NCBI GenBank assembly: GCA_947170265.1
Contig: CAMVSV010000001.1
Location: forward strand, 1-64,000
DNA from: an uncultured Prevotella sp.
GTDB lineage: Bacteria; Bacteroidota; Bacteroidia; Bacteroidales; Bacteroidaceae
Length of the DNA: 64,000 bases
Reading direction: 5' to 3'
How positions within the stretch are numbered: position 1 is the first letter of the stretch; every line of letters begins with the position of its first letter. Below are positions 24,593 to 31,784 of the stretch, one piece after another. The notes under the pieces were generated by a model. That model was not told the DNA's origin, did not search any database, and saw nothing but the letters and a program-made list of their open reading frames with translations. A program made the translations under genes and the position numbers.

Positions 24593-24816
24593 CCAAAGTC
24601 CAGAAACATCCGTAGAAAGAAGAAAAATGAAATTGTTTCACGTTAACATTCGTTTACAAAAGTGTTAAAATAAAAATTCGAGTTGAACTTGCATTCTAGA
24701 AAATTGATTAACATTTATTTGGTATATATATGCGATACAGTTACAGAAAAGCCTCATTTTTTGTAAAGAAAAAAGAAAAAACGGTTTCAAAAGAGGCTCT
24801 TTCGTTGATCAAAAGT

Positions 24817-24841
24817 GGCACTTTCGCATGATGAAAGTGCC
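24817..24841. other. perfect hairpin in intergenic DNA
   Basis: GGCACTTTC (24817-24825) pairs with GAAAGTGCC (24833-24841) across a 7-nt loop. The motif TCTTTCG followed by ATCAAA occurs on both sides (24799 and 24843). No T-run follows on either strand, so it is not a standard terminator. Confidence 0.5.
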
Positions 24842-25153
24842 TCTTTCGCAATCAAAGTATGCGTTTTTCGTGGTTTTTAAGGGTATTTTTGTTGCACACA
24901 AGTGATATCATCCGACACTAATCGTTGATTATCAAGAAGATGGTCTTGCACACAAATGCTTGAAGATTTTCGGACAAAATATTATGTCGTTCAAAATTCT
25001 CGAGTATTTGTGTTAAAATTTGCCCGTAGAAATGTTAAAATTAGGCTATTCTTGCATATTTCTTGCAAAAGTATAATTGTTTCACAAAGCTATGAAAGAT
25101 AAGAAAAGTAGTCTCGCACTGATAATGACAGGCTCAAAAAAAATGAAATTCAC

Positions 25154-25184
25154 ATTGCCACATAACAAAAATAGTCTATCTTTG
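25154..25184 (+). promoter_or_regulatory. promoter of the flavin-reductase-like lipoprotein gene
   Basis: ATTG (25154-25157), 19 bp, TATCTTTG (25177-25184). It lies inside the longer open frame that begins at 25077 and so supports the start at 25230. Confidence 0.65.
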
Positions 25185-25229
25185 CATGTGAATAATCCAA
25201 AAAACAAAGAAAATCAAAAACAACGCCTT

Positions 25230-25949
25230 ATGAAACTACAACACATGGCTGCATTGGTATTGGCTGCAATGATGACGGCAGCCTGCGGCAACAACACGCA
25301 GAACAGCAACGAAAACACCAATACCAACGAGAACAGCACACAGAAAGGTGAGAAACAAGAAGTGAAAGATGTGCCGGGAAGGAAAAACTTCAGCGACGAA
25401 ATGGTGATAACTCCACTTCCAGCCATAATGATTGCCACATGGGACGAGAAGGAAAACCCTGACGTGATGATGGCAGCATGGGGAGGACAGTGCGGACCGA
25501 AACATATCACCTTTACCCTCTCAGCCCATAAAACAACAGAAAACATAAGAAAGAAACAAGCCTTCACCGTTAGCTTCGCCGACAGGAAAACAATAGCTCA
25601 GAGTGACTATTTCGGCATTGTGTCAGCCAACGACGTGCCCGACAAGGTGAAGAAAGCCGGCTTCACAGTCACCAAGAGCCCCAACGTTGACGCTCCCATC
25701 ATCAACGAATATCCCCTCACCCTTGAATGTAAGGTTGTGGTGATGGATGAAGACGAGAAAGGCGGCGCACGCATAGTGGGCGAGGTCGTCAACATGAGTG
25801 CCGACGAAAGCATTCTCGATGCTGACGGAAAGATTGACCTTGAGAAACTACAGCCCGTGGTCTATGACTCTTCTAAGCAATACTATCGAGCAGTAGGAGA
25901 GAAAGTTGGTGAAGCATGGTCGTCAGGTAAAGCATTTCAAGAGAAATAG
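25230..25949 (+). CDS. lipoprotein with flavin reductase-like domain
   Basis: 239 aa from the ATG at 25230. A signal peptide ends in a lipobox (MMTAACG, Cys at about residue 18). A linker of Asn/Thr/Glu-rich sequence follows, then a flavoredoxin/flavin-reductase-like domain (about 50-235): PLPAIMIATWDEKENPDVMMAAWGGQCG, KHITFTLSAHKTTENI, FTVSFADR and EYPLTLECKVV. Family members are normally cytosolic FMN proteins, so an export signal with lipid anchor is unusual and implies electron transfer or flavin binding on the periplasmic side or surface. The upstream Mets in the same frame precede the promoter and are rejected as starts. Confidence 0.85.
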   Translation: MKLQHMAALVLAAMMTAACGNNTQNSNENTNTNENSTQKGEKQEVKDVPGRKNFSDEMVITPLPAIMIATWDEKENPDVMMAAWGGQCGPKHITFTLSAHKTTENIRKKQAFTVSFADRKTIAQSDYFGIVSANDVPDKVKKAGFTVTKSPNVDAPIINEYPLTLECKVVVMDEDEKGGARIVGEVVNMSADESILDADGKIDLEKLQPVVYDSSKQYYRAVGEKVGEAWSSGKAFQEK

Positions 25950-26002
25950 CATATAAGCACAAGAAAATCAACACCTTATTGACTATCTAAACAATTTAGC
26001 TT

Positions 26003-26410
26003 ATGAACTACAAGATTATTGACGTAGAAGGCATTGGTGAGGTATATGCCGAAAAGCTCATGGCAGCCGGAGTGAAAGACATCGAGACGCTGCTTGAAAA
26101 ATGCGCTAAGCCAAGCGGACGCAAGGCACTCGCCGAGGAAACGGGAATATCGCCGAAACTCATCCTCACTTGGACCAACCATGCCGACCTGATGCGCATC
26201 GATGGCGTTGGTCCACAGTTCTCTGAACTGCTTGAGGCTGCCGGAGTGGACACCGTGAAAGAGTTCAGCCACAGAGTAGCAGCAAACCTGCAGCCCAAAC
26301 TCGAAGAAATAAACCAGGAGAAGCACCTCGTGCGTCGTGTGCCGGCACTTTCTGAAGTAGAAAAGATGATTGCACAGGCCAAGGAGCTACCCGGCGTGAT
26401 GGAATATTAA
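26003..26410 (+). CDS. DUF4332 helix-hairpin-helix protein
   Basis: A 135-aa protein with two helix-hairpin-helix-like units: YKIIDVEGIGEVYAEKLMAAG (split here as VEGIGEVYAEKL, residues 8-19) and LMRIDGVGPQFSELLEAAG (about 63-81). This matches DUF4332, a small family related to DNA-binding HhH domains and seen widely in Bacteroidota. No nuclease or polymerase domain is attached. It follows the flavin-reductase-like gene by 53 bp on the same strand. Function unknown; non-specific DNA binding is the usual guess. Confidence 0.82.
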   Translation: MNYKIIDVEGIGEVYAEKLMAAGVKDIETLLEKCAKPSGRKALAEETGISPKLILTWTNHADLMRIDGVGPQFSELLEAAGVDTVKEFSHRVAANLQPKLEEINQEKHLVRRVPALSEVEKMIAQAKELPGVMEY

Positions 26411-26597
26411 GCAGATATGTGAAGCACATATCAAAAAAGAAACGACTGATATACAGCCGCCACAGCAACAGCATTACCAAGAGCGGCGGGAGAACAATAG
26501 CACTGCCCCACCCTGACACACAGAATGGGGCAGTAAAAAGAACAACACAAGAACAACATTTAGACAAATACAGACTAACCGACTGACAAAGAAAAAA

Positions 26598-28415
26598 ATG
26601 AAAAGATTGATTTTATGGGCACTCATTGCCCTCGCTGCAACAGCGACAAATGCTTCAAACGAAACAACCATCAAGAAGGCTGCAAAAGCCAACACCACCA
26701 ACCCATGGTCAGGCACATTGCCCGTGATGTTTATCAACACCTCGGTGGATGCCGACATCTCTGAGTCATGCACCTACATAGACGGATACTATTTCGCCTA
26801 TTTCGAGAACGCCGACAACTGGAGCGACGTGCACTGCTATGTGTGGGATCAGAACTTCAACAACCTCAACGGAGAATGGACAGGGAAGCCCTGCGAGAAA
26901 GTAGGCACCGCAGCCAACGGTCACTCCATCTGGAGATGGGTGAGCTCACAGAAGATTTCTGAGGCACAAGCACCATACCACATAATATTCAACGACGGAC
27001 AACAGGTGGGAAAACAAACCGCCGACCTGCTGTTTGCCAACGGAGGCTACTACACCCCCGACATGCAGAAAGAAGAAGCTCCGGATATAAAAGTAAACAG
27101 CGACGGAACCTCTAACATTTACATACCCATAGAATCAAAGGAAGAATATGTTAGAGGAACATACTATATTGATGCGCTCGGACTGGAAGGATATGAGTCG
27201 CTGGGCGACAAGGATAATCCCATGGGACTGCAAATTAAAGGCAGGGGCAACTATACATGGACAGGCTTCAACAAGAAACCATACAGACTGAAATTCGATG
27301 AGAAAGCCACTCCTCTCGGAATGAAGAAAAGCAAGCACTTCAACCTTCAGGCACACGCTGACGACAGGCTTGGCTTCCTGAGAAATACGGTAGGCTTTGA
27401 GCTCAGCCGCATGCTCGGACTGGAATACACTCCAGAACAGCAACCTGTAGAGGTGGTGCTCAACGGCGACTACATCGGACTCTATTTCCTCACCGACCAC
27501 ATACGCGTGGACAAAGACAGGGTAAATATCACCGAACAAGCCGACAACGAGACCGACCCGGAGGCAATCACCGGAGGATGGCTCATGGAGATTGACAACT
27601 ATGAGGAAGACCCACAGGTAAGAATAAAAGAAGGCAACGGACAGTGGATATGGGTGACACCGAAATCGCCCGAGGCTCTCTCCACCGCACAATACGACTA
27701 TCTTGAAGATCTCATCGTGAGAGCCAACAATGCCATATATGCCAAAGACAAGAACAGCACCGAGTGGGAAAGCATCATCGACATTGATGCTCTTGCACGT
27801 TATTATATAGTACAGGAAGTGATGGACGACGGCGAATCGTTCCACGGTAGTTGCTACATACACAAAGACCGCGGCGAAGACACCAAGATGGTGTTCGGAC
27901 CGGTATGGGATTTCGGAAACGCCCTCATGCGCGGCACCAACAAATTTATCTACCAAGATCCACCATTCACACAGATATGGATAGGAGAGATTGCCAAGTA
28001 TCCACGTTTCCAGGAGAGGGTGAAAGAGATATGGCAGCACTTCTACGGCAATAAATTCCCCAAGCTTGATGCCTTTATCGATAATTTTGCAAAACAGATA
28101 AGCGATGCTGCCGTAAGCAATGCCAAAAGATGGCCCGAATATGGCAACAGCAACATGAACGATTGCAAGAACGACTTCAAATACCGCATAGAGCAAAAGA
28201 CAAACTTCCTTCGCTCGCAATGGGGAGAAGGCATAATTGACGAAGAGGAGGAAATTGTTGACGGAATGTCAGGAATAAGGATAAGCGAGAACAACATCTC
28301 CAACAGAACAACTTCAGCCAATCAATGGTACACCATTGACGGACAGATGTTAAGCGAAAGACCCAGCAAGAAAGGTATTTACATAAACAACGGAAAGAAA
28401 GTTGTGGTGAGATAA
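26598..28415 (+). CDS. secreted CotH-family protein
   Basis: A 605-aa protein with a signal peptide (ALIALAATATNA, about residues 1-21), an N-terminal beta domain (about 30-150), then a CotH domain (about 165-510): GRGNYTWTGFNKKPYRLKFDEK, ADDRLGFLRNTVGFELSRMLG, EVVLNGDYIGLYFLTDHIRV and VFGPVWDFGNA, all split blocks typical of the family. CotH proteins are atypical kinases in spores and surface layers, and here the protein is probably on the cell surface. The C-terminus (WYTIDGQMLSERPSKKGIY, then INNGKKVVVR) is the sorting-like tail common in Prevotella. A pair of hairpins follows the gene. Confidence 0.85.
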   Translation: MKRLILWALIALAATATNASNETTIKKAAKANTTNPWSGTLPVMFINTSVDADISESCTYIDGYYFAYFENADNWSDVHCYVWDQNFNNLNGEWTGKPCEKVGTAANGHSIWRWVSSQKISEAQAPYHIIFNDGQQVGKQTADLLFANGGYYTPDMQKEEAPDIKVNSDGTSNIYIPIESKEEYVRGTYYIDALGLEGYESLGDKDNPMGLQIKGRGNYTWTGFNKKPYRLKFDEKATPLGMKKSKHFNLQAHADDRLGFLRNTVGFELSRMLGLEYTPEQQPVEVVLNGDYIGLYFLTDHIRVDKDRVNITEQADNETDPEAITGGWLMEIDNYEEDPQVRIKEGNGQWIWVTPKSPEALSTAQYDYLEDLIVRANNAIYAKDKNSTEWESIIDIDALARYYIVQEVMDDGESFHGSCYIHKDRGEDTKMVFGPVWDFGNALMRGTNKFIYQDPPFTQIWIGEIAKYPRFQERVKEIWQHFYGNKFPKLDAFIDNFAKQISDAAVSNAKRWPEYGNSNMNDCKNDFKYRIEQKTNFLRSQWGEGIIDEEEEIVDGMSGIRISENNISNRTTSANQWYTIDGQMLSERPSKKGIYINNGKKVVVR

Positions 28416-28446
28416 TCGAAAAGACTCTGAGGGCAACAGCAAACAT

Positions 28447-28539
28447 GTATTCCGGGTCGTATGACTCGGAATACTTTAAAAGCCCTTACAACCGAATATC
28501 AGGAGGTTGTCCGCTCATAGTGGACACACCTCTTTTTTT
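28447..28539 (+). terminator. two hairpins after the CotH gene
   Basis: First, GTATTCCG (28447-28454) pairs with CGGAATAC (28467-28474). Second, GAGGTTGTCC (28503-28512) pairs with GGACACACCTC (28522-28532) with a one-base bulge and is followed by seven T, a normal rho-independent terminator. Confidence 0.8.
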
Positions 28540-28559
28540 ATTATAACTTGTTATTTCTT

Positions 28560-28629
28560 GTGTAATTTTTACCCAAATAATTTTGCCGTATGGATTATTC
28601 ACCGTATCTTCGCAGTGTAATAATTACAC
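28560..28629 (+). promoter_or_regulatory. two palindromes flanking the promoter of the Nudix operon
   Basis: GTGTAATTTTTACCC (28560-28574, imperfect) and GTGTAATAATTACAC (28615-28629, perfect) lie 55 bp apart. Between them is TAATTTTG (28578-28585), a match to the -7 element. The second palindrome ends 9 bp before the ATG. They are good candidates for binding by the Nudix-HTH protein encoded next. Confidence 0.65.
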
Positions 28630-28638
28630 AAGAGTATT

Positions 28639-29331
28639 ATGGAAAACAAAAAGTATTGCTACAAGTACCCTCATCCAGCGGTGACGACCGACTGTGTGAT
28701 ATTCGGTTTCGACGGCACTAAACTTCAGGTGTTGCTCATTGAACGTGGTATGGATCCATACAAGGGACGATGGGCATTCCCCGGTGGTTTCGTCAATATG
28801 GATGAGTCGTGCGAGGAAGGTGCCCTTCGGGAACTGAAAGAAGAAACGGGGGTTACTGGTGCCTATATCGAACAGTTCCATACATTCAGTGAACCACAGC
28901 GTGACCCCCGCGAGAGGGTCATCACCGTGGCTTTCTATGCACTGGTTCGCATTCAGGAAGTCTCAGGTGGCGACGATGCTGCTCAGGCCCGTTGGTTTCC
29001 GCTTGACGAAATTCCCCAGTTGGCATTCGACCACGACCTCATCCTGCGTGAGGCAATGAAGCGACTCCGCGAGCGAATTCACTTTGAGCCTATTGGTTTT
29101 GAACTGCTTCCTGAAAAGTTCACCATGAGGGAACTGCAGAACCTCTACGAGGCCATCCTTGATGTCCATTTCGACCGTGCGAACTTCTCAAAGAAAATGC
29201 TGCATTTCAACATTCTTACACAATTGTCAGAAACGGTTTGGCCCACACCAAAGCGTGAGGCAAACCTATATTCTTTCAATATCGAGAGCTATAACGAACT
29301 TAAACAAAAGGGATTTCGTCTGGAATTCTAA
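28639..29331 (+). CDS. Nudix hydrolase/regulator with winged helix (NrtR-like)
   Basis: A 230-aa protein with an intact Nudix box (GFVNMDESCEEGALREL, then KEETGV) at about 50-75 and a C-terminal winged-helix-like part (about 150-230, MRELQNLYEAILDVHFDRANF, split at residue 160). This order is that of NrtR, the ADP-ribose-sensing repressor of NAD genes, and of related sugar regulators such as AraR in Bacteroidota. The downstream neighbour is an ADP-ribosylglycohydrolase (17 bp gap), which favours an ADP-ribose or NAD link. Two palindromes precede it, consistent with self-regulation. The complete Nudix box suggests it may still hydrolyse its ligand. Confidence 0.88.
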   Translation: MENKKYCYKYPHPAVTTDCVIFGFDGTKLQVLLIERGMDPYKGRWAFPGGFVNMDESCEEGALRELKEETGVTGAYIEQFHTFSEPQRDPRERVITVAFYALVRIQEVSGGDDAAQARWFPLDEIPQLAFDHDLILREAMKRLRERIHFEPIGFELLPEKFTMRELQNLYEAILDVHFDRANFSKKMLHFNILTQLSETVWPTPKREANLYSFNIESYNELKQKGFRLEF

Positions 29332-29348
29332 AAAAGGAGATCACAATA

Positions 29349-30176
29349 ATGAAGAACCTACTACTTAGTGCCGCCATCGGTGACATCGGTGGAGAGCCTT
29401 ATGAATTTGAAGGACGTACCAAGGACTACGACAAAGTGGATTTGTTACTACCAGGAAACACCTACACGGACGATACGGTGTGTACCTTTGCCTGTGCGGA
29501 GGCCTTGCTGCACAGCCAGGATGGAATGTCTATGCATGAAAACATAGCCAAGTCTCTTTACTCCCGCTGCCGTGCGGATCTCTTTCGAGGCTTTGGAGGA
29601 CGCTTTGCCAGATGGTTGATGTATCCCGAAATACAACCGCCCTACAATTCCTTCGGCAACGGGAGCGCCATGCGCGTCTCGGCTGCAGGCTTTATGGCTG
29701 AGAACAGGTCTATGTGTGTGGAACTGGCTACATTGACGGCTTTGCCTACACACAACCATCCCGAAGGGAAAAAAGGTGCAGTGGCTACGGCATTGGCTAT
29801 CTTCCATGCCATGCAGGGGGAAGATAAGGATTTCATCCGTGAGAACGTGCTGGATAGGTTTTATCCTGACTGGTCTGACTTGCGCTACTCCGACATAAAG
29901 CCGAGCTATGATTTCAACGAGACATGCCAGCAGACGGTTCCGGCTGCGCTCATCTGTTTCCTCGAAAGCAAGGATTATGCGGACTGTCTGAAACTGGCCA
30001 TCGCCCTTGGTGGAGATGCCGACACGCTGGCGGCTATCGCCGGACCTATGGCATACGCTTTCTACCGAGAAATGCCGGATGAACTGGTTGAGAATGCCAA
30101 GGCGAAGTTGCCGGAATGGATGTTGGAGTTGAACGATGAATTTGATGCATTTGTCAATGGAAAGAGGAATGCTTGA
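29349..30176 (+). CDS. ADP-ribosylglycohydrolase family protein
   Basis: The 275-aa protein has the family blocks: AAIGDIGGEPYEF at the N-terminus, YTDDTVCTFACAEALL (metal-binding T-D-D), FGNGSAMRVSAAGF, and the C-terminal ALGGDADTLAAIAGPMAYAFY with the second metal-binding D-x-D-T. These enzymes remove ADP-ribose from proteins or small molecules using two magnesium ions. All metal ligands look present. It is the middle gene of a three-gene unit with the Nudix regulator and the 153-aa unknown protein, whose start overlaps its stop. Confidence 0.92.
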   Translation: MKNLLLSAAIGDIGGEPYEFEGRTKDYDKVDLLLPGNTYTDDTVCTFACAEALLHSQDGMSMHENIAKSLYSRCRADLFRGFGGRFARWLMYPEIQPPYNSFGNGSAMRVSAAGFMAENRSMCVELATLTALPTHNHPEGKKGAVATALAIFHAMQGEDKDFIRENVLDRFYPDWSDLRYSDIKPSYDFNETCQQTVPAALICFLESKDYADCLKLAIALGGDADTLAAIAGPMAYAFYREMPDELVENAKAKLPEWMLELNDEFDAFVNGKRNA

Positions 30177-30630
30177 AGGCTATGGTGCCTACGAAATCAT
30201 CATGATGCTGCATGAGCTTCATAAAAGGGACTATCAGCAACTGCGCATCCTACCGGGGATGTCCCCTAACGGATGCTGCTGGCGATGGTTCATCTATCCA
30301 AAAGCCTTGATGAAGGACAATGCGCGTATGGAATGGCACAACGACATCATGCCTTTTGAATGTCCTCATGGTACAACGAGACATACGAAGACAGGATGCG
30401 ACTACAAGGAACTGGCAGACCAGTTCATGACGTTGTACCCCGACATTGCCCTGCTCGGTAAAGGGAAAGACGAGGAATACATGAAATGGTTCCAACGCCT
30501 GGTGCGCCATGCGAAGCGGGATTGCTTCCCCATCGCTTTTGCGGATGGACCTGTAGGAGAGGAATGGGGATGGACGGCAAGCAGGAGAAAATTACCTTAT
30601 CCTCCGTTCACTCCTTCCGAAAAACGTTAG
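30169..30630 (+). CDS. protein of unknown function coupled to ADP-ribosylglycohydrolase
   Basis: About 153 aa from the ATG at 30169, which overlaps the upstream stop by 8 bp; longer starts at 30136 and 30157 are possible. Soluble, with unusual Trp/Met/Pro content (MSPNGCCWRWFIYPK, MEWHNDIMPFECPHG) and a GPVGEEWGWTASRRKLPYPP C-terminal end. I recognise no domain, but Bacteroidota often carry such a gene beside ADP-ribosylglycohydrolases. By position it should act on the same ADP-ribose or NAD-related process. A strong bidirectional terminator follows at 30687-30718. Confidence 0.72.
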   Translation: MLEGYGAYEIIMMLHELHKRDYQQLRILPGMSPNGCCWRWFIYPKALMKDNARMEWHNDIMPFECPHGTTRHTKTGCDYKELADQFMTLYPDIALLGKGKDEEYMKWFQRLVRHAKRDCFPIAFADGPVGEEWGWTASRRKLPYPPFTPSEKR

Positions 30631-30686
30631 GGCTTTATATTTGACACTATTTCCATGGCAAGGACTGTACCAGGTCTTATATACAC

Positions 30687-30718
30687 AAAAAGAGAGCTCT
30701 TTTCAGAACTCTCTTTTT
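30687..30718. terminator. bidirectional rho-independent terminator
   Basis: AAAAAGAGAG (30687-30696) pairs perfectly with CTCTCTTTTT (30709-30718), giving T-runs on both strands. It closes the plus-strand Nudix operon and the minus-strand SRP RNA/tRNA transcript. Confidence 0.85.
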
Positions 30719-30738
30719 GTTATTTCTTTCAAAAGAAC

Positions 30739-30852
30739 GAATTGGCTTGCGCCTATTATTCGCAAAACCGAATTGACTTGCGCATCATTATTCGCAAAAC
30801 CGAATTGGCTTGCGCATCATTATTCGCAAAACCGAATTGGCTTGCGCCTATC
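30739..30852 (-). repeat. 32-bp tandem repeat (3.6 copies) behind tRNA-Thr
   Basis: Units at 30739-30769 (31 bp), 30770-30801, 30802-30833 and a partial one from 30834. Each begins GAATTGGCTTGCGC and ends ATTCGCAAAACC, and contains TTGCG/CGCAA that can form a short stem. There are no spacers between units. They lie between the tRNA and the terminator, so they would be transcribed as the tail of the RNA operon. Confidence 0.8.
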
Positions 30853-30857
30853 CTTTG

Positions 30858-30931
30858 AGCCTCTTGTCGGATTCGAACCAACGACCCCGAGATTACAAAT
30901 CACGTGCTCTGGCCAACTGAGCTAAAGAGGC
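30858..30931 (-). tRNA. tRNA-Thr (anticodon UGU)
   Basis: On the minus strand the acceptor stem GCCTCTT pairs with AAGAGGC, the D-arm reads AGCTCAGTTGGCCAGAGC, the anticodon loop is TTTGTAA (TGT), and the T-arm carries GGTTCGAATCC. The length is 74 nt and CCA is not encoded. The 5' end lies about 4 bp after the SRP RNA, so both come from one transcript. Confidence 0.93.
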
Positions 30932-30934
30932 GGG

Positions 30935-31032
30935 TGGGCAAGCTACCCGTATCGCGCCGCTACAACCAACTACCTTTGCTACGTTCCCGTCCTGGAGGAT
31001 TCGAAGGGAGCTGACCGTGTAGGACTTACCCA
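30935..31032 (-). ncRNA. ffs: signal recognition particle RNA (4.5S type)
   Basis: On the minus strand the domain IV core reads CCAGGACGGGAACGTAGCAA followed by AGG, the bacterial SRP signature that binds Ffh. The ends pair: GGGTAAG (31031-31025) with CTTGCCC (30942-30936), all seven positions including one G-U. The size of about 98 nt fits the short bacterial form. It is followed directly by tRNA-Thr. The exact ends are inferred from the closing stem. Confidence 0.88.
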
Positions 31033-31048
31033 TTTGGTTTTGCGGCTG

Positions 31049-31056
31049 CAAAGGTA
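31049..31056 (-). promoter_or_regulatory. -7 promoter element of the SRP RNA/tRNA-Thr transcript
   Basis: The minus strand reads TACCTTTG, matching TAnnTTTG. Transcription would begin near 31044, a few bases ahead of the SRP RNA closing stem. Confidence 0.65.
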
Positions 31057-31184
31057 TTAAAAAGTTGTGATTTCAGAGCCATGTGGCGATAGTTTTTTCT
31101 ATTTTTAACATTCTTTCATCATATGGAAAGTAAAAATTAGCTTAAAAAAACAACATAATATATATGTATATAGTAGAAAACAAG

Positions 31185-31192
31185 TAACTTTG
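31185..31192 (+). promoter_or_regulatory. -7 promoter element of the DUF4199/GT2 operon
   Basis: TAACTTTG, with about a 20-nt leader to the ATG at 31217. It precedes a run of closely packed plus-strand genes. Confidence 0.65.
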
Positions 31193-31216
31193 CAGGGATT
31201 TTAACAGATACATGCC

Positions 31217-31771
31217 ATGACTTACAACGAATATAGACAACTGAGAGCCTACGCCCGATACGACGGAATATATCTGGGTGTGATATGGGTTGCAAGCTTT
31301 GCATGCATGATTGGCATCACTACATGGCCGTTTCTGAATATGCTATGGATGATGCTGGCACTGAGCACACCATTCTTCGTGGCTCTGAGACTCAAGAAAT
31401 ACCGTGACAACGCTCTTGACGGTATTATTTCTTTCAAGAGAGGTTTCGCCTACTGTCTGAGAGTATTCTTCCACTCAGCCTTGCTCCTTGCTATAATGCA
31501 ATGGGCTTACATGCATTTCCTTGACCACGGACACCTTGCCCAGATGCTTCAAACCATTTTTGACACCCCTCAATCGCATGAAGTAATGAAACAGGTAAGA
31601 ATGGATGCAAAAGAGTTGATAACAGTTTTTAGTGAAATATCGCCATTGCAGTTCGCTGTGACATATTTCGGCGAAAACATAATGATAGGACTGATGCTAA
31701 GCTTCCCCATTGCCCTCATCTCACGACGAACGCACACATCAGCAAAACAACGAAACATTAACAAACAATAA
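31217..31771 (+). CDS. DUF4199 membrane protein
   Basis: A 184-aa protein with four hydrophobic segments (about 17-35, 38-54, 73-95 and 148-168), typical of DUF4199, an inner-membrane family of unknown function. In Bacteroidota it commonly precedes a dolichol-phosphate-mannose-synthase-like glycosyltransferase, as here (13-bp gap). The pair may act on a lipid-linked sugar, but this is inference from neighbourhood. Confidence 0.82.
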   Translation: MTYNEYRQLRAYARYDGIYLGVIWVASFACMIGITTWPFLNMLWMMLALSTPFFVALRLKKYRDNALDGIISFKRGFAYCLRVFFHSALLLAIMQWAYMHFLDHGHLAQMLQTIFDTPQSHEVMKQVRMDAKELITVFSEISPLQFAVTYFGENIMIGLMLSFPIALISRRTHTSAKQRNINKQ

Positions 31772-31784
31772 CACTTTCAGAAAA

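Larger units (their letters stand above)
24356..25229. other. long intergenic region upstream of the defence segment
   Basis: About 870 bp with no convincing gene. It contains the promoter of the XRE operon (24379-24410, minus strand), the right copy of the 35-bp repeat (24558-24592), a perfect 9-bp hairpin with short flanking direct repeats (24798-24857) and the promoter of the plus-strand flavin-reductase-like gene (25154-25184). It is AT-rich throughout. A short plus-strand frame at 24465-24668 simply runs across the repeat and has no coding features. Confidence 0.6.

Noticed and set aside
24465..24668. 67-aa open frame on the plus strand across the right 35-bp repeat
   Set aside because: It has no start signal, no recognisable protein pattern, and is explained by the AT-rich repeat. 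The left copy of the repeat reads differently after it.
24985..25010. Possible further copy of the AGTATT/AATACT element
   Set aside because: Only CGAGTATTTGTG matches; the second half of the unit and both flanks are absent.
26413..26534. Hairpins GATATGTG/CACATATC and ACTGCCCCA/TGGGGCAGT as terminators
   Set aside because: On the plus strand they are followed by A-runs, not T-runs, so I do not call them terminators.
27135..28220. 361-aa minus-strand frame opposite the CotH-family gene
   Set aside because: It is a mirror of the CotH coding sequence and has no coherent domain.
30641..30925. Open frames on the plus strand through the 32-bp repeats and the tRNA
   Set aside because: They are produced by the tandem repeat and the complement of tRNA-Thr, with no promoter, and they begin just before a terminator.
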